Position numbers and translations under genes: made by a program
Notes under the pieces: generated by a model
Databases searched by the model: none
What the model was told of the DNA's origin: nothing
What the model saw: the letters and a program-made list of their open reading frames with translations, nothing else
Part shown: positions 1 to 8,836 of the stretch, piece after piece
Position numbering within the stretch: position 1 is the stretch's first letter
Layout: every line of letters starts with the position of its first letter
From: CALMJB01 sp963977945
GTDB taxonomy: Bacteria > Actinomycetota > Actinomycetes > Nanopelagicales > Nanopelagicaceae
Direction: 5' to 3'
Assembly: GCA_963977945.1 (NCBI GenBank)
Contig: CAXBQO010000013.1
Coordinates: 1-18,009, forward strand
DNA length: 18,009 nt

Positions 1-580
1 TCCAACGCAAGCATTGCTAGATGCTTACACAATAAAAAATGAATTAGCAGCTGATAAAAAAGATTTAGCTGGAATTAAGGTTGCAATTGTTGGCGACATA
101 CTTCACTCCCGAGTTGCCAGAAGCAATGTTTTACTACTGCATAAATTAGGGGCAAAAATAAAATTGGTAGCACCCCCAACATTGATGCCGGTGGGAATAT
201 CAGATTGGCCAGTTGAGCCAAGTTTTTCGCTAGACGATGCAATTGCAGATTGTGATGTAGTGATGATGCTGCGCATCCAATTAGAACGTATGAACTCTGC
301 TTACTTTCCAAATGAGCGGGAGTATTCAAGAAACTATGGTTTAACAAAAAACCGAATAAACGCATTAAAAAATAATGCAATCATCATGCACCCTGGACCG
401 ATGAATAGAGGGTTAGAAATATCTGCTGAGTGTGCAGATGATGTTAAGTCGGTAATTGTTGATCAGGTAAAAAATGGTGTGGCTATGCGAATGGCGGTGC
501 TGTATCACTTACTTGGTGGAGCCAAAATTTCAGAAAGTGACATTGAAAATATGTCGGAAGTTAGTGCTGGTGGCAGATGA
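1..580 (+). CDS. pyrB: aspartate carbamoyltransferase catalytic chain, 3' part (5' end outside window)
   Basis: PyrB condenses carbamoyl phosphate with aspartate to N-carbamoyl-aspartate, the committed step of cytosolic pyrimidine synthesis. The reading frame is already open at base 2, where it encodes PTQALLDAYT, the family motif that normally follows a His (HPTQALLD). The gene therefore began upstream and about 193 C-terminal residues of a usual ~310 are present. The TTG at 14 is not a credible start because it falls inside this motif. Visible family motifs are HSRVARSN (nt 104-127), MLRIQLER (266-289) and HPGPMNRG (389-412), the last lying in the aspartate-binding half. The end is intact: the TGA at 578-580 overlaps the pyrC ATG (ATGA), implying translational coupling. 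Actinobacterial pyr operons usually have pyrR just upstream, but that region cannot be seen here. Identification is very secure. Confidence 0.96.
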   Translation, partial: PTQALLDAYTIKNELAADKKDLAGIKVAIVGDILHSRVARSNVLLLHKLGAKIKLVAPPTLMPVGISDWPVEPSFSLDDAIADCDVVMMLRIQLERMNSAYFPNEREYSRNYGLTKNRINALKNNAIIMHPGPMNRGLEISAECADDVKSVIVDQVKNGVAMRMAVLYHLLGGAKISESDIENMSEVSAGGR

Positions 581-1884
581 GTAAATATCTAATAAAACAA
601 GTCAAAGTATTAGGTGAAGATTTAGTAGATATTGCAATTGAAAATGGAAAATTTTCCGAAATTTCTAAAAACATTTCAGATTCTGGATTTGATTCTAAAA
701 ACATAATTGCATCAATTGGCAAGAGTACAAAGGTTGCGCTACCTGGATTTGTAGATCTGCACACCCATTTACGTGAACCAGGTCGAGAAGATGCTGAAAC
801 GGTTGAGAGTGCGTCGCGAGCAGCAATTAAAGGTGGTTTTACCGCAATAACTGCAATGGCAAATACCAATCCAGTTGCCGATACCGCTGGCGTGGTGGAA
901 CAAGTTCATCATCTTGGTAAACAGTGTGGATTAGTAGATGTCTTTCCAATTGGAGCGGTCACGCAAGGGTTGCAAGGTGAAAAATTAGCCGAACTATTTG
1001 CGATGCATCAATCGGCGGCGAAGGTGCAAATGTTTTCTGATGATGGAAAATGTGTACACGATCCACTATTGATGCGACGCGCTTTGGAGTATGTAAGAAG
1101 TTTTGATGGCGTGATTGCGCAACACGCGCAAGATCCAAGGTTGACTGAATCTGCCCAAATGAATGAAGGAAAAGTAAGTGCGAAGTTAGGGTTAACCGGT
1201 TGGCCGGCGGTTGCGGAAGAGGCGATTATTGCTCGCGATATTTTGCTGGCAGAGCATGTGAATTCTAGGTTGCATATTTGTCATTTAAGTACCGCCGGCG
1301 GAATTGAACTTATAAGAAATGCTAAAGCTCGGGGAGTAAAAGTCAGCGCTGAAGTTACTCCGCACCATTTACTTTTGACCGATGATTTAGCGGAAAGTTA
1401 TGACCCAATTTATAAAGTAAACCCACCACTTCGAACAAATGACGATGTCATGGCACTTCGTAAAGCGGTAGCAGATGGCGTGATTGACATCATTGCCACA
1501 GATCATGCGCCACATCCGCAAGAGGATAAAGATTGCGAATGGGCCGCTGCTGCATTTGGAATGTTAGGACTTGAAACTGCCTTTTCAATCGCATATTTAA
1601 CGTTGGTTAAATCTGGACTTATGAAACTTTCGCAATTAGTAGATGTAATGAGTAAGAATCCGGCAAAAATTGGTCGTTACCCAAACCAAGGATTAGATAT
1701 AAAAGTTGGCAACAGTGCGAATTTAGTTTTGGTAGATGTTGAAAGTGAATGGAAAGTAGATAGAAATATGTTGCAATCTAGATCTAAAAATACTCCGTAT
1801 GATGGTCGAACATTGCCAGCAGTGATAACTGAAGTTTTCACACACGGAAAATTGAAATTGAAAAACGGAGAAATTACTAAATAG
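577..1884 (+). CDS. pyrC: dihydroorotase, type I
   Basis: PyrC is a zinc amidohydrolase that reversibly cyclises carbamoyl-aspartate to dihydroorotate. The 435-residue protein has the usual length of the long, type I bacterial class. Metal ligands and active-site residues are all in place: the DLHTHLR motif with His62 and His64, the FSDDG segment around Asp154/Asp155 that replaces the carboxylated Lys bridge of other classes, His183 in AQHAQD, His236 in HICHLST, and the catalytic Asp309 in ATDHAPH. The ATG overlaps the pyrB stop by four bases, which fixes the start, and carA follows after two bases. Many actinobacteria have a small membrane-protein gene between pyrC and carA; here there is none. 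In some bacteria type I dihydroorotases associate with the PyrB catalytic chain. That would fit their adjacency, but nothing in this sequence proves it. Confidence 0.96.
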   Translation: MSKYLIKQVKVLGEDLVDIAIENGKFSEISKNISDSGFDSKNIIASIGKSTKVALPGFVDLHTHLREPGREDAETVESASRAAIKGGFTAITAMANTNPVADTAGVVEQVHHLGKQCGLVDVFPIGAVTQGLQGEKLAELFAMHQSAAKVQMFSDDGKCVHDPLLMRRALEYVRSFDGVIAQHAQDPRLTESAQMNEGKVSAKLGLTGWPAVAEEAIIARDILLAEHVNSRLHICHLSTAGGIELIRNAKARGVKVSAEVTPHHLLLTDDLAESYDPIYKVNPPLRTNDDVMALRKAVADGVIDIIATDHAPHPQEDKDCEWAAAAFGMLGLETAFSIAYLTLVKSGLMKLSQLVDVMSKNPAKIGRYPNQGLDIKVGNSANLVLVDVESEWKVDRNMLQSRSKNTPYDGRTLPAVITEVFTHGKLKLKNGEITK

Positions 1885-1886
1885 CG

Positions 1887-3047
1887 ATGACACTTTTAAA
1901 CTTCAATCGACCATCCGCATATTTAGTTTTAGATGATGGCCGTATTTTTGAAGGAAAAAGTTGGGCTAAAACTGGCGAAACCTTTGGGGAAGCGGTTTTT
2001 GCTACCGGAATGACTGGTTATCAAGAAACTTTGACAGATCCTTCTTATCACAAACAAGTAGTCATAATGACGGCGCCACATATTGGCAACACTGGAGTAA
2101 ATAAAGAAGATGAAGAGTCTGGTCGCATCTGGGTCTCTGGCTTTGTCGCTCGTAATCCATCCACAAATGTTTCCAATTGGCGCAGCGAAGATAATTTAGA
2201 GGCGCAATTAATTGCCGCCGGAGTTGTCGGAATTCAAGGCGTAGATACTCGTGCAATTACCAGACATCTTCGAGATCGTGGCGCAATGCGAGTTGGAATA
2301 TTTTCCGATACCAAACTAAGTAGAGAAGAGATGGTGGTAAGAGTTCGCAAAACTCAATCGATGAGCGGGCTGTTCTTAGCTGATGAAGTTTCAACTAAAA
2401 AACCATATGTGGTGAAACCAAAATCTGGTCAACCAACCAAATTTAAAGTGGCCGCAATTGATTTAGGGATAAAAGCTGCAACTCCAAGATCGATGGCTAA
2501 TTTGGGAATGGAAGTTCATGTTTTACCGCTTAAAAGTTCGCTATCGCAAATTCTTGCGTTATCACCTGATGGAGTATTTCTCTCAAATGGACCAGGCGAT
2601 CCAGCAACTATGGAAGATACGGTGGCAATCGTCCGTGAGTTGTTGCTCAAACAGATTCCGTTGTTTGGAATTTGTTTTGGTCATCAAATATTAGGTCGGG
2701 CATTAGGTTTTGAAACCTATAAATTAACTTTTGGTCATCGAGGAATTAATCAACCAGTAAAAGATTTGCGTACCGGAAAAGTTGAAATCACTGCGCACAA
2801 TCATGGCTTTGCGGTGGCAGCACCAAAAGATGTTGAATTCAATACCGTTTATGGAAACGGCAAGGTTTCACACATCTGCCTAAATGATGGAGTAGTTGAA
2901 GGTTTAGAAATGACCACAGTTCCAGCGTTTTCAGTTCAGTATCACCCTGAAGCCGCTGCTGGACCACACGATGCTCATTATTTGTTTAAGCGCTTTGCCG
3001 ATTTAATGGAAAATCCAAAACTAGATTTAATGGAACAAGTAAGTTAA
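1887..3047 (+). CDS. carA: carbamoyl-phosphate synthase small (glutaminase) subunit
   Basis: CarA hydrolyses glutamine and channels ammonia to CarB for carbamoyl phosphate synthesis. The protein has 386 residues, normal for the family. An N-terminal CPSase small-chain domain (about 12-165) contains the typical GMTGYQETLTDPSY segment. A class I glutamine amidotransferase domain (about 187-375) follows. The nucleophile is Cys263 in GICFGHQ, and His353 and Glu355 in QYHPE complete the triad. The FGHRGINQP and NHGFAV segments are also characteristic of CarA as opposed to other amidotransferases. The stop codon is immediately followed by the carB ATG with no intervening base, so the two subunits are presumably made in a coupled, near-equimolar way. 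No clear Shine-Dalgarno sequence is visible before the start; initiation probably depends on translation of pyrC. Confidence 0.96.
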   Translation: MTLLNFNRPSAYLVLDDGRIFEGKSWAKTGETFGEAVFATGMTGYQETLTDPSYHKQVVIMTAPHIGNTGVNKEDEESGRIWVSGFVARNPSTNVSNWRSEDNLEAQLIAAGVVGIQGVDTRAITRHLRDRGAMRVGIFSDTKLSREEMVVRVRKTQSMSGLFLADEVSTKKPYVVKPKSGQPTKFKVAAIDLGIKAATPRSMANLGMEVHVLPLKSSLSQILALSPDGVFLSNGPGDPATMEDTVAIVRELLLKQIPLFGICFGHQILGRALGFETYKLTFGHRGINQPVKDLRTGKVEITAHNHGFAVAAPKDVEFNTVYGNGKVSHICLNDGVVEGLEMTTVPAFSVQYHPEAAAGPHDAHYLFKRFADLMENPKLDLMEQVS

Positions 3048-6000
3048 ATGCCAAGAGATAATTCAATAAAAAGTGTTTTAGTTATTGGTTCTGGGCCAAT
3101 TGTGATTGGTCAAGCCTGCGAATTTGATTACTCCGGTACTCAAGCCTGTCGAGTTCTACGAGCTGAAGGTGTTCGCGTAGTTCTAATTAATTCAAACCCA
3201 GCGACAATCATGACCGATCCAGAGATGGCAGATCGAACATACATCGAACCAATAACACCAGAAGTAATCGAGCGAATTATTGAAGCGGAAAAACCAGATG
3301 CGGTACTGGCAACACTTGGCGGACAAACTGCATTAAACGCTGCAATGGCTTTACATGAACGTGGCAGTTTCGCACGGCTGGGCGTTAAATTAATCGGCGC
3401 CGATGTCGCCGCCATCAAGCGAGGTGAAAATCGGGAACTATTTAAGGAAATTGTAATTAAATCCGGTGGCGAAAATGCTAAATCAATAATTTGTCATTCA
3501 ATGGATGAATGCAAGTTGGCTGTGAAGTCACTTAATTATCCAGTTGTGGTTCGCCCTTCTTTTACTATGGGTGGTTTGGGTTCTGGCATCGCTTTTAATG
3601 AAAAAGATTTAGAAATTATCGCTGGTGCAGGTTTGCGACATTCACCAACAACTGAAGTTTTATTAGAGGAATCGATTTTGGGTTGGAAAGAGTATGAATT
3701 AGAGGTAATGCGCGATAACAAGGACAACGTTGTCATTGTCTGTTCCATTGAAAACTTTGATCCGATGGGTGTGCATACTGGTGATTCAATCACGGTAGCG
3801 CCAGCTATGACTTTAACCGATGTTGAGTATCAAAAACTTCGTGATTTAGCGATAAACATAATTAGAGAAGTCGGCGTAGATACTGGTGGTTGCAATATCC
3901 AATTTGCGGTTAATCCAAGTAATGGTCGAATCATTGTGATTGAAATGAACCCGAGAGTTTCTAGATCATCAGCCCTAGCCTCAAAAGCAACCGGATTTCC
4001 GATAGCAAAAATTGCAACTAAATTGGCAATCGGTTATTCATTAGATGAAATTGAAAACGATATTACAAAATCAACTCCGGCATCTTTTGAACCCACTTTA
4101 GATTACATAGTGGTAAAGGTTCCAAGGTTTGCCTTTGAAAAGTTTCCAGATGCTGACTCAAGATTAACCACCACGATGAAAAGTGTTGGTGAAGCTATGG
4201 CAATTGCTCGTACCTTCCCGCAAGCACTTCAAAAAGCGGTGCGCAGTATTGAAAAAAGTGGCTTTGGTTTTAAATTTACAGAATTAAGTGCGCAAGAGTT
4301 ATCTGAAGTGAAACTTGCGATGCAAATTCCAAATGAAATGCGCTTAATTCAACTGCAACAAGCGTTATTTTCAGGGTTAAGTGAGGAGCAAGCATTTGCT
4401 ATCACCAAAGTTGATCCCTGGTTTATAAATCAAGTAAATCAAATAAATGAAATGGCAAAATTTATAAAATCCGAATCAGAATTAACGGCTGCGGTAATCA
4501 AATCTGCAAAAGAAATAGGTTTTTCCGACAAACAAATTGCGCAAATTCGTAATTTGACTGAATTTCAAGTGAGCGAAGTGCGTCGGAAGAATTTGATTTT
4601 CCCAGTGTATAAAGCGGTTGATACCTGTGCGGGTGAGTTCGCGGCGCTGACTCCTTATTACTACTCAAGTTATGACGAAGAAAATGAGGTATTAGCTCGA
4701 ACCAAACCCGCGGTAATTATTTTAGGAAGTGGCCCAAACCGAATTGGCCAAGGAATTGAATTTGATTACTCATGTGTACATGCCGCGTTTGCTCTAAAAG
4801 CTGCTGGTTTTGAAACAATTATGATCAACTGCAATCCAGAAACTGTTTCAACAGATTATGACACCTCTGATCGATTGTATTTTGAACCGCTTACAGTTGA
4901 AGATGTGTTAGAAGTTATTTTGGCAGAACAAAAAGTTGGCGAAGTTGTCGGCGTTATTACTCAATTAGGCGGTCAAACTCCACTTGGATTGGCTAGACCT
5001 TTGCAGGAGGCGGGAATAACTTTGCTTGGTACTGCAGCAGATGCGATTGATTTAGCTGAAGAACGTGGCGCATTTGCCAAAATTTTGCAGGAAAATCAAT
5101 TGCTCTCACCAAAATTTGGAATGGCAAATGATTTAGATCAAGCAAAAGTTATTGCCGATGAAATTGGTTATCCAGTTTTGGTGCGCCCTTCATATGTTCT
5201 AGGTGGGCGCGGTATGGAAATTGTTTACGACCAAAACACGCTGGGAAGTTTCATTGAAGCTGCAACTCAAATTACGCCAAATCATCCAGTATTGATTGAT
5301 AAATTTTTAGATGATGCCGCTGAGGTAGATGTTGATGCCCTATTTGATGGCAATGAGTTGTATTTAGGCGGCGTGATGGAACACATAGAAGAAGCCGGAG
5401 TACATTCTGGTGATTCAGCATGTGTACTTCCTGCTCAAAATTTGAATTCAGAGATGTTGAAGCAAATTCGAACCGCAACTTTAAAGATTGCAACTGCGGT
5501 TGGAGTTAAAGGTCTAATCAATATTCAATTCGCAGTTACATTTGATCGAAATTCAGGTGAGCAAAAACTTTTTGTACTCGAGGCAAATCCACGTGCATCT
5601 AGAACGGTGCCATTTGTTTCTAAAGCAACTGGAATCCAATTAGCAAAAGCTGCGGCACTAATAGCGATTGGTAAAACTATTTCAGATTTACGTCAGATGA
5701 AAGTATTGCCAAACCAAGGTGATGGAATCCCTTATGGTGTCAGCGTAAAAGAAGCGGTATTACCGTGGAATCGTTTCCGCAGAGTTGATGGCATTGGTGT
5801 GGATTCAGTGCTGGGTCCTGAGATGAAATCAACTGGTGAAGTAATGGGCATCGATCAAAACTTTCCAATTGCCTATGCCAAAAGCCAAACCGCAGCATTT
5901 GGTGCGCTACCAAAATCTGGCGCAGTATTTATTTCACTTTCTGATCGGGATAAATCTGATGGTGCCGCCAGTGCTAAACAATTGAGTCAATTAGGTTTTG

Positions 6001-6341
6001 CCATTTATTCCACGAAGGGAACACATGATTTTCTGGCTAGCAAAGGAATTTCTAGTTACTTGGTGCGAAAAAACTCAGAAGGAGTAGGCGAGAATCCAAC
6101 TTCAAATCAATTAATTCTCGATGGAAAAGTTTCGCTAGTTATCAATACGCCATTAGGTCGGGGCGCAAAACAAGATGGCTGGTTAATTAGAACTGCCGCA
6201 GTTACAAAAGGGATTCCTTGTATAACCACTATCGCTGGATTTAAGGCAGCGGTTGCAGCAATTGGTGAGATGAAAAATCGGGAGTTTGCGGTAAAACCAT
6301 TACAGGACTGGCTTAAAAGCGAAGGTAAGCAAATCGCATGA
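3048..6341 (+). CDS. carB: carbamoyl-phosphate synthase large subunit
   Basis: CarB makes carbamoyl phosphate from bicarbonate, ammonia delivered by CarA and two ATP. At 1097 residues it is slightly longer than the E. coli enzyme and close to other actinobacterial ones. The internal duplication is plain: SGPIVIGQACEFDYSGTQA near residue 14 is echoed by SGPNRIGQGIEFDYSCVHA near residue 557, each opening a pre-ATP-grasp plus ATP-grasp half (about 1-400 and 550-935). Between them lies the oligomerisation region. The first ATP-grasp has RPSFTMGGLGSGIA and the second RPSYVLGGRGMEIV. Residues from about 956 to the end form the MGS-like allosteric domain (STKGTHDFL; NTPLGRGAKQDGW), the site where pyrimidine nucleotides usually act in the family. 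It begins directly after the carA stop, and its stop overlaps pyrK as ATGA. One CarAB serving both arginine and pyrimidine synthesis is likely but not shown. Confidence 0.97.
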   Translation: MPRDNSIKSVLVIGSGPIVIGQACEFDYSGTQACRVLRAEGVRVVLINSNPATIMTDPEMADRTYIEPITPEVIERIIEAEKPDAVLATLGGQTALNAAMALHERGSFARLGVKLIGADVAAIKRGENRELFKEIVIKSGGENAKSIICHSMDECKLAVKSLNYPVVVRPSFTMGGLGSGIAFNEKDLEIIAGAGLRHSPTTEVLLEESILGWKEYELEVMRDNKDNVVIVCSIENFDPMGVHTGDSITVAPAMTLTDVEYQKLRDLAINIIREVGVDTGGCNIQFAVNPSNGRIIVIEMNPRVSRSSALASKATGFPIAKIATKLAIGYSLDEIENDITKSTPASFEPTLDYIVVKVPRFAFEKFPDADSRLTTTMKSVGEAMAIARTFPQALQKAVRSIEKSGFGFKFTELSAQELSEVKLAMQIPNEMRLIQLQQALFSGLSEEQAFAITKVDPWFINQVNQINEMAKFIKSESELTAAVIKSAKEIGFSDKQIAQIRNLTEFQVSEVRRKNLIFPVYKAVDTCAGEFAALTPYYYSSYDEENEVLARTKPAVIILGSGPNRIGQGIEFDYSCVHAAFALKAAGFETIMINCNPETVSTDYDTSDRLYFEPLTVEDVLEVILAEQKVGEVVGVITQLGGQTPLGLARPLQEAGITLLGTAADAIDLAEERGAFAKILQENQLLSPKFGMANDLDQAKVIADEIGYPVLVRPSYVLGGRGMEIVYDQNTLGSFIEAATQITPNHPVLIDKFLDDAAEVDVDALFDGNELYLGGVMEHIEEAGVHSGDSACVLPAQNLNSEMLKQIRTATLKIATAVGVKGLINIQFAVTFDRNSGEQKLFVLEANPRASRTVPFVSKATGIQLAKAAALIAIGKTISDLRQMKVLPNQGDGIPYGVSVKEAVLPWNRFRRVDGIGVDSVLGPEMKSTGEVMGIDQNFPIAYAKSQTAAFGALPKSGAVFISLSDRDKSDGAASAKQLSQLGFAIYSTKGTHDFLASKGISSYLVRKNSEGVGENPTSNQLILDGKVSLVINTPLGRGAKQDGWLIRTAAVTKGIPCITTIAGFKAAVAAIGEMKNREFAVKPLQDWLKSEGKQIA

Positions 6342-7195
6342 GTTATCCGGTGATTAACTCTTCGGCAAAACAAATCAAATCAGCCATAGTAAATAAGAAA
6401 AAGGCTGGTCCTTATTTTCACATTAGTTTTGAAATTGGCGAACTTGTAAAAGCGATTAAACCTGGAAATTTCGTTGCAATCAGCGTAGGTGATGGTTCAA
6501 GTGCAATGGTGTTGCGTCGCGCGTTTGCAATCTATCGAATCATTGACAAGGCACCGTTATCTGGAGTTATTGAATTAGTTGTGGCAGCCCACGGCTCTGG
6601 TAGCAAATGGCTAGCTGCGCAAGAGATTGGCACTGAAATTGATTTGGTTGTGCCATTGGGTAAAGCGTTTTCGATTCCAACTGAACCTGCCAATGCTTTG
6701 TTGGTTGGCGGTGGATATGGATCAGCACCTTTATTTGGGCTAGCTGAAGTATTAAAGGCACGTGGTTGCAAAGTAGATATGGTGCTTGGCGCAAGTACCG
6801 CGGCAAATATTTATTCTCCACTTGAAGGTAAGCGATCAGTAAATTCTTTAACGCTAACAACCGATGATGGCTCCGCTGGTATCCCAGGAAGAATTAGCGA
6901 AGCGCTTCCCACAATTATTAGAGAACAAAACTCTGAAGTTATTTACTCTTGCGGTCCGATGCCGATGTTGGCAGCGGTTTCAAAAATTGCTGAAGATTTT
7001 GATTTACCGCATCAATGCGCAGTGGAAGAGTCGATGGCGTGTGGCATTGGAGTCTGCATGACCTGCGTAATCCCGGTTCGAGAAATTGTTGATGGACAAG
7101 AAACTATCCGGATGGCCAGAAGTTGTATTGAAGGACCAGTGATGGATGGCGCGAAAATTGTCTGGAATAAGCAGGAAATGTTAGACAAATTATGA
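6338..7195 (+). CDS. pyrK: dihydroorotate dehydrogenase B, electron transfer subunit
   Basis: PyrK passes electrons from the PyrD flavin through a [2Fe-2S] cluster and FAD to NAD+, making dihydroorotate oxidation NAD-linked. The 285-residue protein has a ferredoxin-reductase-like layout: an FAD-binding barrel (about 8-105, with RRAFAIYR at 60-67 in the place of the usual RRP-S-I flavin motif) and an NAD-binding fold starting at LLVGGGYGSAPL (121-132). The C-terminal cluster site has Cys235, Cys240, Cys243 and Cys263 with the C-x4-C-x2-C...C spacing of PyrK. The glycine-rich GIGVC loop sits within it. ATGA overlaps join it to carB upstream and pyrD downstream. Such ferredoxin-reductase-like proteins also serve other enzymes, but position directly before a class 1B pyrD makes PyrK the clear choice. 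It is an uncommon component for an actinobacterium (see findings). Confidence 0.94.
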   Translation: MSYPVINSSAKQIKSAIVNKKKAGPYFHISFEIGELVKAIKPGNFVAISVGDGSSAMVLRRAFAIYRIIDKAPLSGVIELVVAAHGSGSKWLAAQEIGTEIDLVVPLGKAFSIPTEPANALLVGGGYGSAPLFGLAEVLKARGCKVDMVLGASTAANIYSPLEGKRSVNSLTLTTDDGSAGIPGRISEALPTIIREQNSEVIYSCGPMPMLAAVSKIAEDFDLPHQCAVEESMACGIGVCMTCVIPVREIVDGQETIRMARSCIEGPVMDGAKIVWNKQEMLDKL

Positions 7196-8127
7196 GTCTA
7201 GATTTTTCTACTCGCATAGGAACCAGCCGGTTCAATAATCCAATATTTACTGCCAGTGGTTGTGCAAGTTCTGGCAAAGAGTTGTCGCAATTTTTTGATT
7301 TACAAGAACTTGGCGCAATGGTGACCAAATCAATAATGATTAAACCTCGACTTGGTCGAGCAACTCCAAGAATGGCAGAGACTCCAAGTGGAATGCTTAA
7401 TTCAATTGGTTTACAAGGTCCGGGAATTGATAAATTTTTAGAAAATGATTTGGCTTGGCTTAAGTCAAAATCGGTTCGCACAATTGTTTCAATTGCCGGT
7501 GAGACTGTCGATGAATTTGGTCAGTTGGCAAGAAGATTACGCACTGAAGGTCAACGTGCGGGCATAAGCGCCATCGAAGTAAACATTTCCTGTCCTAATG
7601 TTGAAAATCGCGGACAAGTTTTTGCTTGTCATGCCGAAACGGCTGCAGCAGTAATAGAAACAGTGCGAAGAAATTTAGCTGGTGAGTTTCCAATTGTTGC
7701 AAAATTAACCCCAGATGTAACTGACATTGTTTCAATTGCAAAATCGGTGATCGATGCTGGCGCTGATGGCTTGGCGTTAATTAACACTTTGCTGGGAATG
7801 GTGATTGATATAAATACTATGAAACCTAAATTAGCTGGAAAGACCGGTGGATTATCGGGGCCAGCTATTAGACCAGTAGCGGTACGCGCTATTTATCAAG
7901 TGCATCAGAGTTTTCCGCAAATTCCAATTGTGGGGATGGGTGGCGTCGCAAATGGCAAAGATGCCTTTGAACTGATTCTTGCCGGTGCAAGTGCAGTTTC
8001 AATCGGAACTGCAAATTTTGGAAATCCAACGGCTGCGATGAAAGTAAAAAATGAGTTGGCTGATTTACTTATACAAAAAGGCTTTACAGATTTTCGTGAG
8101 GCGATTGGTAGGGCGCATAAAGAATGA
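7192..8127 (+). CDS. pyrD: dihydroorotate dehydrogenase, class 1B catalytic subunit
   Basis: This FMN-binding TIM-barrel enzyme oxidises dihydroorotate to orotate. Its 311 residues match class 1 enzymes and lack the N-terminal membrane-associating extension of the quinone-dependent class 2 enzymes, so it should be cytosolic. The catalytic base is Cys134 in NISCPNVENRG; class 2 enzymes have Ser there. Other family segments are VTKSI (Lys45), NSIGLQGPG (70-78), AKLTPDV (Lys171), and KTGGLSGPAIRPVA (217-230), which is typical of the 1B subtype. GMGGV (248-252) and IGTANF (271-276) form the FMN phosphate region. The gene starts in an ATGA overlap with pyrK and ends in another with pyrF, as expected for a tightly coupled PyrD-PyrK heterocomplex. 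Subtype assignment rests on both the motifs and the pyrK partner. Confidence 0.95.
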   Translation: MSLDFSTRIGTSRFNNPIFTASGCASSGKELSQFFDLQELGAMVTKSIMIKPRLGRATPRMAETPSGMLNSIGLQGPGIDKFLENDLAWLKSKSVRTIVSIAGETVDEFGQLARRLRTEGQRAGISAIEVNISCPNVENRGQVFACHAETAAAVIETVRRNLAGEFPIVAKLTPDVTDIVSIAKSVIDAGADGLALINTLLGMVIDINTMKPKLAGKTGGLSGPAIRPVAVRAIYQVHQSFPQIPIVGMGGVANGKDAFELILAGASAVSIGTANFGNPTAAMKVKNELADLLIQKGFTDFREAIGRAHKE

Positions 8128-8834
8128 AAAAACTCCCGGTTATATTGGCGGTGGACACTAAAGATGAATTAATAGCCGATCAATTAATCTCATTAGTTTC
8201 TAACAAAATCGACCACATAAAACTTGGCCTAGAGTTCTATTTAAAAAATGGCGCAGATTCAGTTGCCAGATTGCAACAAAAGCATCAATTTGAATTGTTT
8301 TTAGATCTCAAACTGCATGACATTCCAAATACAGTTGCAAATGCGGTGGAATCGGTAGCGAAACTAAATCCGAAGTTTCTAACAGTTCATGCTCAAGGTG
8401 GTGCTCAAATGATTAAAGCCGCTGCTGAAAAATTACCAAAAGGTAATATCACTGCGGTTACGGTCCTGACTTCTATTTCAGATTCAGAGTTCACAGAATT
8501 AGGGTTTGAAAAAAGTATTTCTGCGATTTCTTTAAAATTAGCCGACATAGCAGCTGGTGCTGGGGCGAAAGCGATTGTTTGTTCACCGTTAGAAGTTTCA
8601 GAAATAGCAAAACAAAATCCAAATTTGGTTCGAATAACTCCTGGAGTTAGATTGCAATCTGACCAAAAAGGAGATCAAGTAAGAACAATGACTCCCAAAG
8701 CAGCTTTGCAAAATGGCGCAAATTTCTTAGTAATCGGTCGCCCAATTACATCCCTTTTTAATCAATCAAATGCTGGGGGAAGTAAAGATTTAATCGATCG
8801 AAAGTTAATCGAAATCGAATCGCAAATTAATTAG
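8124..8834 (+). CDS. pyrF: orotidine-5'-phosphate decarboxylase, subfamily 1
   Basis: PyrF decarboxylates OMP to UMP, the last step of the de novo pathway. The 236-residue length and the motif DLKLHDIPNTV (61-71), with Asp61, Lys63 and Asp66 of the catalytic Asp-Lys-Asp array, identify the short subfamily found in Bacillus and E. coli. Asp11 and Lys33 (KLGLEFY) complete the usual active-site set; TPGVR (172-176) and IGRPIT with Arg206 bind phosphate. Actinobacteria such as Mycobacterium generally carry the longer, divergent subfamily 2 enzyme, so this type is notable. The ATG overlaps the pyrD stop. pyrE, which follows pyrF in Bacillus, is absent; the next gene begins two bases after the stop and belongs to the actinobacterial core cluster. 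Confidence 0.95.
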   Translation: MKKLPVILAVDTKDELIADQLISLVSNKIDHIKLGLEFYLKNGADSVARLQQKHQFELFLDLKLHDIPNTVANAVESVAKLNPKFLTVHAQGGAQMIKAAAEKLPKGNITAVTVLTSISDSEFTELGFEKSISAISLKLADIAAGAGAKAIVCSPLEVSEIAKQNPNLVRITPGVRLQSDQKGDQVRTMTPKAALQNGANFLVIGRPITSLFNQSNAGGSKDLIDRKLIEIESQIN

Positions 8835-8836
8835 TT

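Noticed and set aside
14..16. TTG as the start of pyrB
   Set aside because: It falls inside the conserved PTQALLD motif and the frame is open to the window edge, so the gene is simply truncated by the window.
1191..1200. GTTAACCGGT inside pyrC, matching ten bases of the element before def
   Set aside because: It encodes conserved Leu-Thr-Gly residues of dihydroorotase and no start codon or -10 box follows at the right distance; most likely chance.
3090..4790. Internal repeat between the two halves of carB
   Set aside because: This is the ancient gene duplication present in all carbamoyl-phosphate synthase large subunits, not a recent repeat.
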